This document shows, piece by piece, positions 9,680 to 18,254 of a stretch of DNA of 38,870 bases. The notes below the pieces were generated by a model, which searched no databases, was not told the origin of the DNA, and worked only from the letters and a program-made list of their open reading frames with translations. Made by a program: the position numbers and the translations under genes. The stretch is from Verrucomicrobiota bacterium (GTDB lineage Bacteria > Verrucomicrobiota > Verrucomicrobiia > Palsa-1439), in the NCBI GenBank assembly GCA_003164675.1, contig PLTX01000017.1, positions 1 through 38,870 of the forward strand. Direction: 5' to 3'. Numbering within the stretch: position 1 is the first letter of the stretch; each line of letters opens with the position of its first letter.

Positions 9680-11586
9680 GTCGCGGCGATGCTTCGGTTA
9701 TGCACCAGACTGAACAACTGAAAATCGTTATCGTCGGCCACGTCGATCATGGCAAATCGACGCTGGTCGGCCGGTTGTTTCACGACACCGGCTCTCTACC
9801 GGACGGCAAGTACGAGAAGATCAAGGCGGCGTGCGAGAAACGCGGGATGCCGTTCGAGTGGGCGTTTTTGATGGACGGCTTGCAGGCCGAGCGGGACCAG
9901 AATATCACCATCGATACCGCGCAAATTTGGTTTCGCACGGCGAAACGGTCCTACGTCATCATCGACGCGCCAGGTCACAAGGAATTTCTCAAGAACATGG
10001 TCACGGGCGCCGCCAGCGCCGAGGCGGCGTTGTTGCTGATCGACGCCAGCGAAGGCGTACAGGAGCAGTCCCGCCGTCATGGATTTCTGCTTTCCTTGTT
10101 AGGGATTCGCCAGATCGCAGTCCTGGTGAACAAGATGGACCTGCGTAATTACAGCGACAAAGTATTCAAATCGATTGAGGACGAATACCGCGCGTTTCTC
10201 AAGCGGGTGGGGGTCGAACCCCGATTGTTTATCCCCGTCGCGGCGGCGAAAGGCGACAACGTCGCGACGAAATCGTCGCACATGCCGTGGTACAATGGCC
10301 CGACGGTCCTCGATGCGCTCGACCGTTTTCAGGTTGCTGAACCGCCGCAAAACCTTCCGTTGCGGTTCCCGATACAGGATGTCTACCGATTTGACCACCG
10401 CCGCATTCTGGCCGGGCGCGTGGAGTCCGGCACGTTGCGCGTGGGCGACCAGATTCTGTTCTCGCCGCGCAACAAGTTCAGCACGGTCAAATCGATTGAG
10501 AGTTGGCCGCAAGGGGCGCGCCAGAGCGCTCATGCGGGGGAATCCATTGGAGTCACGCTGACCGAACAGATTTTCGTCGAGCGCGGCCAGATCGGGTCCA
10601 ACGAAGAGGATGCGCCCATTGAGACCGACGTGTTCAATGCGAAACTGTTCTGGCTCGGTCGCCAGAACCTCGAAGTGGGGCGCAAGATCAAGCTGAAGCT
10701 GACCACCGAAGAAGTCGAGTGCCAGATCCAGTCCATCGAAAAGCTGATCGACGCCTCGACACTGGCGGAGATCGACACGAAGTCGCGTCCGCACATCGCC
10801 CGCAACGACGTGGCGGAGGTGACGATTCGCACGAAACGGCCGATCGCCTTCGACAACGCCGATCGGATCGTCAACACGGGACGGTTTGTGTTGATCGACC
10901 ATTATCAAGTGTGCGGCGGTGGCGTGATTTCGAAGGGCGAGTATCCCGACCGTCGGCAGGTAATGTCGGGCGTGAAGAGCCGGAATATCTTCTGGTCAGC
11001 CGGCAAGATCACCCGCGAGGCGCGCGAGCGGCGCAATCGGCACAAGGGCGCGATCATCTGGCTGACGGGCCTGTCCGGGGCGGGTAAATCGACCGTGGCC
11101 TCGGAGTTGGAGCGCGAATTGTTCGCGAAGGGCCTGCACACGTACATGCTCGACGGCGATAACATCCGCCACGGCCTCAGCGCCAACCTCGGTTTCTCTC
11201 CCGAAGACCGCACGGAGAACATCCGGCGTGTCGCGGAGGTGGCGAGGTTGCTCATGGACGCGGGCGTGTTGGTCATCACCGCGTTCATCTCGCCGTATCG
11301 CGACGATCGGCGGCTGGCGCGGTCATTGGTCAATGAAGGCGAGTTTATCGAGGTGTTCATCGACGCGCCGCTGGCGGTGTGTGAAGAGCGTGACTCGAAG
11401 GGTCTGTACAAGAAGGCGCGCGCCGGCCAGATTGCAAACTTCACCGGTGTCTCCGCGCCGTACGAGCCGCCGGTTGCCGCCGAGATCGTGGTCCACACGG
11501 ACCAGCAGACTCCGTCCGAGTGCGTGGCGCAGATCATCGATTTTTTGAACCAGCGGTACATCGACCAGCAGGATTGGGTTATTTGA
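9676..11586 (+). CDS. cysNC: Fused sulfate adenylyltransferase subunit 1 / APS kinase
   Basis: A 636-residue bifunctional protein. The N-terminal GTPase shows G1 GHVDHGKST (residues 21-29), G3 DAPGHKE and G4 NKMD, plus EF-Tu-like beta-barrel domains, and activates CysD. From about residue 455 comes an APS kinase domain with Walker [10 protein letters not shown] (about 465) and the [14 protein letters not shown] motif, producing PAPS. The start is the GTG overlapping the cysD stop; an ATG at 9700 is an alternative. CysNC fusions are known in mycobacteria and some proteobacteria. Having both APS kinase and a cluster-type CysH means the cell could feed both APS reduction and PAPS-dependent sulfation. 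It is the last gene of the operon under the SAM riboswitch. Confidence 0.96.
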   Translation: MSRGDASVMHQTEQLKIVIVGHVDHGKSTLVGRLFHDTGSLPDGKYEKIKAACEKRGMPFEWAFLMDGLQAERDQNITIDTAQIWFRTAKRSYVIIDAPGHKEFLKNMVTGAASAEAALLLIDASEGVQEQSRRHGFLLSLLGIRQIAVLVNKMDLRNYSDKVFKSIEDEYRAFLKRVGVEPRLFIPVAAAKGDNVATKSSHMPWYNGPTVLDALDRFQVAEPPQNLPLRFPIQDVYRFDHRRILAGRVESGTLRVGDQILFSPRNKFSTVKSIESWPQGARQSAHAGESIGVTLTEQIFVERGQIGSNEEDAPIETDVFNAKLFWLGRQNLEVGRKIKLKLTTEEVECQIQSIEKLIDASTLAEIDTKSRPHIARNDVAEVTIRTKRPIAFDNADRIVNTGRFVLIDHYQVCGGGVISKGEYPDRRQVMSGVKSRNIFWSAGKITREARERRNRHKGAIIWLTGLSGAGKSTVASELERELFAKGLHTYMLDGDNIRHGLSANLGFSPEDRTENIRRVAEVARLLMDAGVLVITAFISPYRDDRRLARSLVNEGEFIEVFIDAPLAVCEERDSKGLYKKARAGQIANFTGVSAPYEPPVAAEIVVHTDQQTPSECVAQIIDFLNQRYIDQQDWVI

Positions 11587-11655
11587 CCGGCAAGGATTTG
11601 CTTCTGGTCGGAACCGCATTACGTTACTATCATTTACATCCCACGAAAGGATGGC

Positions 11656-11811
11656 ATGGCGAAATCGGGATCGAAGATCAACGAGTCATTGCAGTCGCCG
11701 CTGGTTCGGCAGTTCTCGGTGTTTCTGGAGAACGAGGACTCGGAGTTTGCCCGTGACGTGTTGTTTAAGGAGGGGTACACTGTGTTCAGCCAGAAGGATA
11801 TTTCCCATTGA
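11656..11811 (+). CDS. Small hypothetical protein (51 aa)
   Basis: A 51-residue open frame beginning MAKSGSKINESLQSP and ending VFSQKDISH. Its ATG at 11656 has a clear GAAAGGA ribosome-binding site 5 nt upstream. The stop overlaps the next start (TGATG at 11809-11813), so the two genes are coupled. The composition is soluble and mixed-charge, with no recognisable domain or membrane segment. It starts 69 nt after cysNC. The coupling and ribosome-binding site support a real gene; the function is unknown. Confidence 0.65.
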   Translation: MAKSGSKINESLQSPLVRQFSVFLENEDSEFARDVLFKEGYTVFSQKDISH

Positions 11812-12236
11812 TGACGGACAAACCCACACCCATCGGCCTGGCGATCGTGATCTGCGACCAGATCATCGAGGACAAGCTCACCAACAAGAAATCCCTGATT
11901 GGGATCTTCAACCAGATCGGCGCACAGACGTTTCCCTGCCGGCATCCGCAATTCTGCGTTTTCGTTTCCCTCACGGATGGCCGGGGACAGTGCCCGGCGC
12001 GATTGCGGATCGTGCACGACGAGAGCAACCACGTCGTGGCGGAAGTCAATGGCCAGATTCAGTTTCCCGATGTCCACACCGTGGTCGAATTGAATTTTGG
12101 TCTGGTGGGTCTCACGTTCCCGGAGCCTGGTGCGTATGCGATCGAGTTCTATTGTGATGAGGCGCTGGTGTTGGAGCGCCGGTTCCACGTCGTCCACGTC
12201 AAGCCCCCGCAAGGCCCGCCCGCCGCAGAGATGTAG
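11811..12236 (+). CDS. Conserved hypothetical protein (DUF6941-like)
   Basis: A 141-residue soluble protein starting MTDKPTPIGLAIVICDQIIED. The pattern of an early 'CD..I.D..T.K.SLIGIFN.I' segment, a middle VFVSLTDGRGQCPARLRIV and a late PGAYAIEFYCDEALVLERRFHV matches, as I remember it, a small family often annotated DUF6941, of predicted all-beta fold and unknown function. The ATG at 11811 overlaps the stop of the preceding 51-residue gene. No catalytic motif is seen. The link to the cys operon is only by adjacency. Confidence 0.75.
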   Translation: MTDKPTPIGLAIVICDQIIEDKLTNKKSLIGIFNQIGAQTFPCRHPQFCVFVSLTDGRGQCPARLRIVHDESNHVVAEVNGQIQFPDVHTVVELNFGLVGLTFPEPGAYAIEFYCDEALVLERRFHVVHVKPPQGPPAAEM

Positions 12237-12404
12237 GCCCGGTTCGAAATAACGGCGGCCTCCGACTCACCCGATGAAGACTTCGCAATTTCGTGTTGAA
12301 GGCGCAAAACGGCTTTGACGTGTCAACCGCAGTTTTCGCCCGATCCCTGACTGCGCGCAACGACTCTGTTATTTGTCGCCTTTGGCGCTTACGCTTGGAA
12401 ACCA

Positions 12405-12433
12405 TTGACAAATCGACCGAAGAGGGATATTAG
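12405..12433 (+). promoter_or_regulatory. Predicted promoter of the ilvB leader transcript
   Basis: A perfect TTGACA (12405-12410) is followed after 17 nt by TATTAG (12428-12433), a partial -10 match. Transcription would begin near 12440, about 15 nt before the leader-peptide ATG. The 168 nt between the preceding stop and this promoter hold only a short inverted repeat, TTGAC-GT-GTCAA (12315-12326). Confidence 0.5.
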
Positions 12434-12454
12434 GATGTCGATATTAATACTGCT

Positions 12455-12550
12455 ATGGAAAGCGCAAGGCACAGCACATTGGTGAACGTTACCCGCGCGA
12501 CGCTGGTTGGCGTCGTGGTGGTTGTGCTGGTGCGTGTCGGCGCGCCGTAG
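12455..12550 (+). CDS. ivbL: IvbL-like leader peptide of ilvB attenuator
   Basis: A 31-codon frame (ATG 12455, TAG 12548-12550) whose second half is almost pure branched-chain amino acids: a run of five valines followed by LVRV and the ending GAP. In all it has about nine Val and three Leu codons. This is the same design as the E. coli IvbL peptide, which has valine/leucine runs and also ends in a short Gly-Asn-Ala-Pro. Ribosome stalling when Val- or Leu-tRNA is scarce would leave CGCGCCG (12541-12547) free to pair with CGGCGCG (12581-12587), blocking the terminator that follows. The leader is too short for standard gene finding but its context makes it convincing. Confidence 0.88.
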   Translation: MESARHSTLVNVTRATLVGVVVVVLVRVGAP

Positions 12551-12571
12551 CGGGAACGAAACGAGAATTTC

Positions 12572-12609
12572 AACCCCCGTCGGCGCGAGCCGGCGGGGGT
12601 TGCGCTTTT
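12572..12609 (+). terminator. Attenuator terminator upstream of ilvB
   Basis: Stem AACCCCCGTCGGC (12572-12584) pairs with GCCGGCGGGGGTT (12589-12601) across a GCGA loop, with one G-U pair, followed by GCGCTTTT. Its left arm overlaps the segment that can pair with the end of the leader ORF, giving mutually exclusive structures, as in classical attenuation. Confidence 0.87.
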
Positions 12610-12668
12610 CAAGCCCACCAACTCACGCCGGTCGTCCCGGGGGCAACAACGCGAAGGGACAGACAACC

Positions 12669-14366
12669 ATGATCAGAATGACCGGTGCACAAATCATCAT
12701 CCACTTGTTGGAGCGCCAGGGAATCCGCGTCATCAGCGGGATCCCCGGTGGCGCGAATCTACCGATGTACGATGCGCTCTCGCAAAGCCGCAGGATTCGG
12801 CACGTGCTGGCGCGACACGAACAAGGCGCGGGATTCATCGCGCAGGGAATGGCGCGCGTCACGGGAACGCCGCAGGTGTGTTTTGCGACGTCAGGTCCGG
12901 GCGCGACCAACGTGCTGACAGCGCTGGCCGATGCCAAGCTCGATTCGATTCCGATGGTGTGCATCACCGGACAGGTCCCGAGCACGTTGATCGGCACCGA
13001 TGCATTTCAGGAAGTGGACACGTACGGCATGAGCATGCCGGTGACGAAACATAATTTCCTGATGAAATCGGCCGCGGAATTGCTCAACGTGATTCCGAAC
13101 GCATTCCGCATCGCGGCGTCGGGACGACCGGGCCCGGTGCTCGTCGATGTTACGAAAGATGCGCAGACCGGGGTGGTGGAGTTCGCGTCGTGGCCCGAGC
13201 CCGGCGGTCCCAACCCGTCGCCACGTCTCAACCGCGGTGATATTGCGAAGGCCGCGGCGATGATCAATCGGGCCTGGAAGCCGGTGTTGTACCTCGGCGG
13301 CGGGGTGATTCATGCGAACGCCGCTGCAAGTGCCGTGCGCCTGGCGGAGCGGGCGGGGATTCCCACCACGATGACATTGATGGCGTTGGGCGCGATGCCG
13401 ATGGACCACACGTTGTCGCTGGGCATGCTCGGCATGCACGCGGCGCGATACACGAACATGGTGTTGGAAGAGTGTGACCTGCTGATGGCGGCGGGCGCGC
13501 GGTTTGATGACCGGGCGACGGGCAAGGTTGCGCAGTTTTGTCCGCGCGCGGAGATTGTTCACATCGATATCGACGCGAGCGAACTGGGAAAGATCAAGAC
13601 GCCGCACTTGGCGATCCATGGCGATGTGGGTGAGGTGTTGACAGCGTTGTTGCCGCAGATTGAGAAGAATGCGCGGCGCGAGTGGCTCGAGCATGTGGCG
13701 GAGTTGCGACGCAGATTTCCGCTGCAGACGCGGGGCGTCGACGACCCGCGTACGCCGTATGGGTTGATTGCGCATGTCGCGAAACTCGCAGGCGAAGATG
13801 CGATTGTTTCGACGGATGTTGGCCAGCACCAAATGTGGACGGCGCAGGTGTATCCGTTTCGGCGTCCGCGTCAATGGCTCACGTCGGGCGGCTTGGGCAC
13901 GATGGGATTTGGTTTGCCGGCGGCAATTGGGGCCGCGTTGGCGTATCCGGAACGCACCGTCGTGTGCTTTAGCGGTGATGGCAGTTTGTTGATGAACTGC
14001 CAGGAGCTGGCGACCGCGGCAGAAGAGAACGTCAACGTGAAGATCGTGTTGTTGAACAACAACTCACTCGGGTTGGTGCATCAACAGCAGGATTTGTTTT
14101 ATGGTCGAAGGTTATTCGCCTCGGATTATCAGGCGCGGGTTGATTTTGTTGGTTTGGCGCGGAGCCTTGGTGTCCGGGCGTATGATCTGGCGGATGATGA
14201 CGACCCGCAGGGGACGTTGGCGCGAGCCGTGCGCGAACCGGGGCCGTGTTTGATTCACGCGTTGATCGACGCGGAGGAAAAGGTCTACCCGATGGTGCCG
14301 CCGGGCGCAGCGAACAAGGACATGATCGGGCATGAAGAGGAAAGGAACGAGAGCGCGATTATGTGA
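12669..14366 (+). CDS. ilvB: Acetolactate synthase large subunit, isozyme I type
   Basis: A ThDP-dependent enzyme of valine/leucine/isoleucine synthesis that condenses pyruvate to acetolactate. The 565 residues include the catalytic Glu51 in RHEQGAGFIAQGMA, the phrase GTDAFQEVDTYG, and the ThDP motif from GDGSLLMN to LLNNNSLG. Similarity to E. coli IlvB is remarkable over the full length, including QHQMWTAQVYP, PRQWLTSGGLGTMGFG, ALGLVHQQQ-like SLGLVHQQQ and the C-terminal EEKVYPMVPPGAANKDM. The ATG at 12669 follows GAAGGGA. Together with the leader peptide this is the enterobacterial ilvB layout. The regulatory small subunit ilvN, which normally follows, is absent. Horizontal acquisition is possible but unproven. 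Confidence 0.95.
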   Translation: MIRMTGAQIIIHLLERQGIRVISGIPGGANLPMYDALSQSRRIRHVLARHEQGAGFIAQGMARVTGTPQVCFATSGPGATNVLTALADAKLDSIPMVCITGQVPSTLIGTDAFQEVDTYGMSMPVTKHNFLMKSAAELLNVIPNAFRIAASGRPGPVLVDVTKDAQTGVVEFASWPEPGGPNPSPRLNRGDIAKAAAMINRAWKPVLYLGGGVIHANAAASAVRLAERAGIPTTMTLMALGAMPMDHTLSLGMLGMHAARYTNMVLEECDLLMAAGARFDDRATGKVAQFCPRAEIVHIDIDASELGKIKTPHLAIHGDVGEVLTALLPQIEKNARREWLEHVAELRRRFPLQTRGVDDPRTPYGLIAHVAKLAGEDAIVSTDVGQHQMWTAQVYPFRRPRQWLTSGGLGTMGFGLPAAIGAALAYPERTVVCFSGDGSLLMNCQELATAAEENVNVKIVLLNNNSLGLVHQQQDLFYGRRLFASDYQARVDFVGLARSLGVRAYDLADDDDPQGTLARAVREPGPCLIHALIDAEEKVYPMVPPGAANKDMIGHEEERNESAIM

Positions 14367-14369
14367 AGC

Positions 14370-14615
14370 ATGAGACGGCACTTCATTGTCACCCAAATCA
14401 GTCGCCTGCCGGGCCTGCCGGCGGAAGAGGAGGATGACGAGGAGATGCAGGGACTTATTTGTAAGCTACAGGTTACGCCATCGCTTGGTTCTCCGGCTTG
14501 GACGGATGCGTACGCCCCGCAGGCCGGCACGGGCGGTACGTTGGCCTTCACCGATCCTAGGGGTGCGACGAATGTGCCCGCCCGGTTCTATCGCATCAAT
14601 TGCAGCGCACCTTGA
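14370..14615 (+). pseudogene. Chimeric small ORF with 'RFYRI' tail, probable gene remnant
   Basis: An 81-codon frame directly after ilvB, in the slot where ilvN would be expected. The N-terminal part (MRRHFIVTQISRLPGLP) is followed by an acidic run (EEEDDEE). The C-terminal half (PQAGTGGTLAFTDPRGATN, then ARFYRI) looks like the tail of large secreted proteins common in Verrucomicrobiota. No ACT domain can be seen, so it is not an intact AHAS small subunit. I read it as a remnant made by a recombination event; it could be a translated novel protein, but nothing supports a function. Confidence 0.5.
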
Positions 14616-14650
14616 CCAGTGCCACGCCGATTCTTTCCGGACTGGTCAAG
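14611..14650 (+). repeat. Inverted repeat downstream of ilvB; rest of gap to 15000 empty
   Basis: CTTGACCAGT (14611-14620) and ACTGGTCAAG (14641-14650) form a perfect 10-bp stem with a 20-nt loop, overlapping the stop codon of the preceding ORF. There is no T-run, so it is at best a weak terminator or a protein-binding palindrome. The remaining noncoding sequence up to 15000 shows no convincing gene or promoter; an AT-rich patch (14870-14920) may hold the macA promoter. Confidence 0.6.
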
Positions 14651-15000
14651 TCAGGCAAACTGCGGGTGGTGGGCGGGTGCGACAATTTGGACACGGGCCG
14701 GGTCGGGATGTTGGAGTGATGTGACCCGTGCGGCAAACGACAGGTTGGGTGAAGCTGGGTTTCTGAGCTGGCACAGTGAGGCAGGCAGTGAACAATTGGT
14801 GCAATGGTGAGACAGGACCCTGAAAGACCATCACCCGGCGGTAATGTTTTGGTAAGCTTGGTTTTGCCATTTTCAAAATAAGACAGTTCGACCGTTAACC
14901 AGAAAGAGAAGAGATAATATGGTTCGGCTTGGGTTCCTGCGGGTGCACGTTCGCAGACAATGTTGGACAAGCACGCGCCCGAATGTGAGACTGTGATTCC

Positions 15001-16335
15001 ATGCAGCGTTTTCGAAAACCACTCGTCATTGCGGTCTGCGTGCTGGCCCTCGTTGGCGGGGTCGGGGCGTGGTGGTGGCGTGCGCGAAGCGGCCCTCCAC
15101 TATCATTCCGCACGGCTGCTGTGAAGCGCGGAGATCTCGTGGTCACGATCAACGCCACGGGAACGGTCGAACCGGAGGAGGTTGTGGATGTCGGCGCGCA
15201 GGTGGCCGGTCAAATCATTTCGTTTGGCAGGGACAAGAACGGCAATACGGTTGATTACGGCTCGATCGTTGAGGAGGAAACCATTCTCGCCCAGATTGAC
15301 GACTCGGTTTATGCCGCCGATGTCGCTCTGGCCAGGGCGCAACTGGAACAAGACAAAGCCGGCGAAGTCAGCGCCGCTGCCAATCTCGAACAAATGAAGG
15401 CCAAGCTGGTTCAAGCCGAAGCCGACTGGAAAAGAACCCAGGAACTCGTTCGTTCCCAACTGCTGCCGCTTTCAACCTATGATTCCAACAAGGCCAATTA
15501 CGAAGTTGCCAAAGCCAACGTCGGTGTAGCAGAAGCAGCCCTCACCCAAGCCAAGGCGACCACGGTACAAGCCGAGGCAATGCTCAGCAAGGCGCAGCGA
15601 AATCTGGATTTCTGCACGATCAAATCGCCCGTCAAAGGCGTCATTATCGACCGACGCGTGAACATCGGCCAAACCGTGGTATCGAGTCTCAATGCGCCGA
15701 GCTTGTTTCTGATCGCCAAAGACCTGACGAAGATGCAGATCTGGGTCGCGGTAAACGAAGCCGACGTCGGCCGGATCGTGGCCGGCGCTCCGGTAACGTT
15801 TACTTGCGACGCGTTTCCCGGCAGGGAATTTAATGGCGCTGTCGGCAAGGTTCGCCTCAACGCGACGATGACGCAAAACGTCGTGATGTATACCGTCGAA
15901 GTGAATACGGAAAATGCCGAGAACATCTTGCTACCCTACCTGACAGCGAACGTTCGGTTCGTCGTGCACAAGGATTCCAATACACTGTTGGTTCCCAACG
16001 CGGCGCTACGTTGGACCCCGTCCTTACTGGTGGAGATTTCACCCGATGCGCGCTCGTGGAAAGCGGCGGACCTGGAGCAACGTGATTCGACGGGCGGCCA
16101 CGGTTCCGACACAAAGCCGGCAAAGAACGCGAAGGAACGCGTCGGCACCGTCTGGTTGAAGAATGGAGAGTTCGTCCGACCGGTGGTGGTGAGAGTTGGG
16201 GCATCGGACGGCGTCAGCACGGGGATCACGTGCGAGAGTATTCACGAGGGGCAAGAGGTGGTCACTGGAGAGACCGCCGAGACGGCGCAGGGCGGCACGC
16301 GGAACCCGTTTATCCCGCAATTCCGCTGGCGCTGA
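15001..16335 (+). CDS. macA: MacA/HlyD-type periplasmic adaptor protein
   Basis: A 444-residue membrane-fusion protein of a tripartite efflux or secretion system. The N-terminus has one transmembrane anchor (about residues 8-25). The first barrel/lipoyl half (VVTINATGTVEPEEVVDVGAQVAGQI) is followed by a long Ala/Gln/Lys-rich coiled-coil hairpin (about residues 95-200), then the second lipoyl half (FCTIKSPVKGVIIDRRVNIGQTV), typical of MacA. After the barrel domains there is a less conserved C-terminal region with a short polar insert. The gene is followed 36 nt later by the FtsX/MacB-type permease, so both belong to one unit. Substrate unknown: macrolides, lipoproteins or peptides are possible. 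Confidence 0.92.
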   Translation: MQRFRKPLVIAVCVLALVGGVGAWWWRARSGPPLSFRTAAVKRGDLVVTINATGTVEPEEVVDVGAQVAGQIISFGRDKNGNTVDYGSIVEEETILAQIDDSVYAADVALARAQLEQDKAGEVSAAANLEQMKAKLVQAEADWKRTQELVRSQLLPLSTYDSNKANYEVAKANVGVAEAALTQAKATTVQAEAMLSKAQRNLDFCTIKSPVKGVIIDRRVNIGQTVVSSLNAPSLFLIAKDLTKMQIWVAVNEADVGRIVAGAPVTFTCDAFPGREFNGAVGKVRLNATMTQNVVMYTVEVNTENAENILLPYLTANVRFVVHKDSNTLLVPNAALRWTPSLLVEISPDARSWKAADLEQRDSTGGHGSDTKPAKNAKERVGTVWLKNGEFVRPVVVRVGASDGVSTGITCESIHEGQEVVTGETAETAQGGTRNPFIPQFRWR

Positions 16336-16371
16336 ACGAGCCGGGACTACGATGGGTCGGAGGCAAGCGCA

Positions 16372-17742
16372 ATGAAGAAAGCATACCAAATCCTTCGGAT
16401 GTCGTTACGCGCGCTCCGACGGAACGTCATGCGCTCGGTGTTGACCTGTCTGGGAATCATCATCGGCATCGCCGCGGTGATTGCCATGATGGAGATTGGC
16501 CGGGGTTCTTCCTCTTCCATCGCGCAGACCATCGCCAGCCTGGGCGCCAATGTGATTCAGATGGATCCCGCACACATCATCGTTGCTGGTATCAATTCAG
16601 GCGCCGGCGGGCGGCCGACACTCACGCCCATGGACGCTGATGCCGTCCGCCAAAATTGCAGCGCCATCAAATGGGTCGCGCCCAGCGTGGACTGCCGTGC
16701 CCAGGTCATCTATGGCAATCTCAACTGGAATCCAGGCCGGATCCTCGGCACGACACCGGAATATCTGGTCATCCGCCAATGGCCGCTGGCCGAGGGCGAA
16801 TCGTTCGCAGACGATGACGTCCGCAGCGCCGCCGCCGTCTGCATCATCGGGCAAACCATTGTTAAGCAGTTGTTCGGCAACGAATCTCCCCTCGGCAAGG
16901 GAATCCGCGTCCAGGATGTCGGGATGAAGGTCGTCGGCGTCTTGAGCCGGAAAGGGCCGAACATGATGGGGCAAGATCAGGACGACTTCATCGCGGCCCC
17001 CTGGACCACCATCAAGTTCCGCGTGACCGGCATCCGGCAAACTGCCCAGTCCGCGGGCGCTTCCTCAACGTCAGCTAGCGGGGTCAATTCCCTCAGCCAG
17101 CTCTATCCGAATCAATCCGTGCAACTTTATCCGCAGCCATCCGCCACCCAGGCCGCCGACACGCCGCAGGTGACGCGGTTTTCGGACCTCGACGACATCT
17201 GGATGTCCGCCAACACACCGGAAGACATCCCGGTGGCCATCGGCCAGATCACCACCCTGATGCGCGAACGGCATCATATTCGACCCGGCGCACTGGACGA
17301 TTTCCGGATTCGCAACCTGACGGAAATCTCGCAGGCGCTCGCCTCCACCAGCAGTGTGATGACCAATCTGCTGCTGATCGTGGCGCTCATTTCGCTGGTC
17401 GTCGGCGGCGTCGGCATCATGAATATCATGCTGGTTTCGGTGACCGAGCGAACGCACGAGATTGGAATACGCATGGCGGTCGGCGCCAGGGCGCGGGACA
17501 TCCTGCGGCAGTTCCTGATTGAGGCGGTCGTGCTTTGTCTGGCAGGAGGCATCGTCGGGATTTTGCTGGGCCGCGGGGTATCGGTCGCTGTGACAAGGTT
17601 TCTCCACTGGCCGACATTGCCGTCGCTGCCCGCGGTCATTGCCGCCGTTGCCGTGTCGGTGACCGTCGGAATCGTGTTTGGCTACTATCCGGCTTGGAAG
17701 GCTTCGCGGCTCGACCCGATCGACGCGCTGCGCTACGAGTGA
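16372..17742 (+). CDS. MacB/FtsX-type ABC permease without ATPase domain
   Basis: A 456-residue permease with the MacB architecture: TM1 near residues 20-45 ([19 protein letters not shown]), a large periplasmic core domain, then three C-terminal TM helices. The typical phrases [30 protein letters not shown] and [17 protein letters not shown] are present. E. coli MacB carries an N-terminal ATPase on the same chain; here it is missing and no separate LolD-like ATPase lies before or after. The partner must be elsewhere in the genome or has been lost. The periplasmic domain includes a Ser/Ala/Gln-rich loop around residues 225-265. Confidence 0.92.
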   Translation: MKKAYQILRMSLRALRRNVMRSVLTCLGIIIGIAAVIAMMEIGRGSSSSIAQTIASLGANVIQMDPAHIIVAGINSGAGGRPTLTPMDADAVRQNCSAIKWVAPSVDCRAQVIYGNLNWNPGRILGTTPEYLVIRQWPLAEGESFADDDVRSAAAVCIIGQTIVKQLFGNESPLGKGIRVQDVGMKVVGVLSRKGPNMMGQDQDDFIAAPWTTIKFRVTGIRQTAQSAGASSTSASGVNSLSQLYPNQSVQLYPQPSATQAADTPQVTRFSDLDDIWMSANTPEDIPVAIGQITTLMRERHHIRPGALDDFRIRNLTEISQALASTSSVMTNLLLIVALISLVVGGVGIMNIMLVSVTERTHEIGIRMAVGARARDILRQFLIEAVVLCLAGGIVGILLGRGVSVAVTRFLHWPTLPSLPAVIAAVAVSVTVGIVFGYYPAWKASRLDPIDALRYE

Positions 17743-17913
17743 GGCGGATCGATTTCCGAACCTATTCACGTGAATCCCAAGACAGAAGCACTGGCAACGA
17801 TGAGTTCTGGGACCGCTAGATTCTGCGACTACGGGAAGAACCTTTCGAATCGGATTTGACAGGGCACCAGAACGACATCGTTCGGCGGTCGCTTCGGCTC
17901 GGTCGGACTCGGC

Positions 17914-18225
17914 TCACGGCGTCTTGAGCAATTCTTCCAGCTCTTCGCGGGGGCCGTCGTGGTGTTGGGCGATGGCGAGCTTGAGGGCGTGTTCGAGGAT
18001 CGGTTTGGCTTCGGGCGAACGACCGAGGGCAATCAGAGATTTGCCGAGTTGGATGTGGACGACCATCCAATCCGGTTTCTTGTCGCACAGCGCGCGGAGA
18101 TGTTCGATGGCGTTGGCGAACTCGTTGGCGTCGCAGTAAGCCTGCGCGAGATTGAATCGGGACAGATCGTTGTCGGGGAACCGTTGCCAGAGTTCACGGG
18201 CTTTGGCGATTCGGTCGTTGCTCAT
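17914..18225 (-). CDS. Small TPR-repeat protein
   Basis: A 103-residue protein starting MSNDRIAKARELWQRFPDN, with about two and a half tetratricopeptide repeats (for example LSRFNLAQAYCDANEFANAIEHLRALCDKKP, then VVHIQLGKSLIALGRSPEAKPILEHAL). TPRs mediate protein contacts; no other domain or signal peptide is present. It is divergent from ubiE, and its start codon overlaps the predicted -35 box of the ubiE promoter. The 171 nt separating it from the permease gene hold nothing recognised. Confidence 0.85.
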   Translation of the reverse strand: MSNDRIAKARELWQRFPDNDLSRFNLAQAYCDANEFANAIEHLRALCDKKPDWMVVHIQLGKSLIALGRSPEAKPILEHALKLAIAQHHDGPREELEELLKTP

Positions 18226-18246
18226 CGTGGGTCTTCTAGCTAGGCT
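18218..18246 (+). promoter_or_regulatory. Predicted ubiE promoter, near-leaderless
   Basis: TTGCTC (18218-18223) and TAGGCT (18241-18246) are separated by 17 nt. The -10 hexamer ends 8 nt before the GTG start of ubiE, so the mRNA would have a 5' leader of only a few nucleotides and no Shine-Dalgarno. Confidence 0.55.
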
Positions 18247-18254
18247 GGCGCGCC

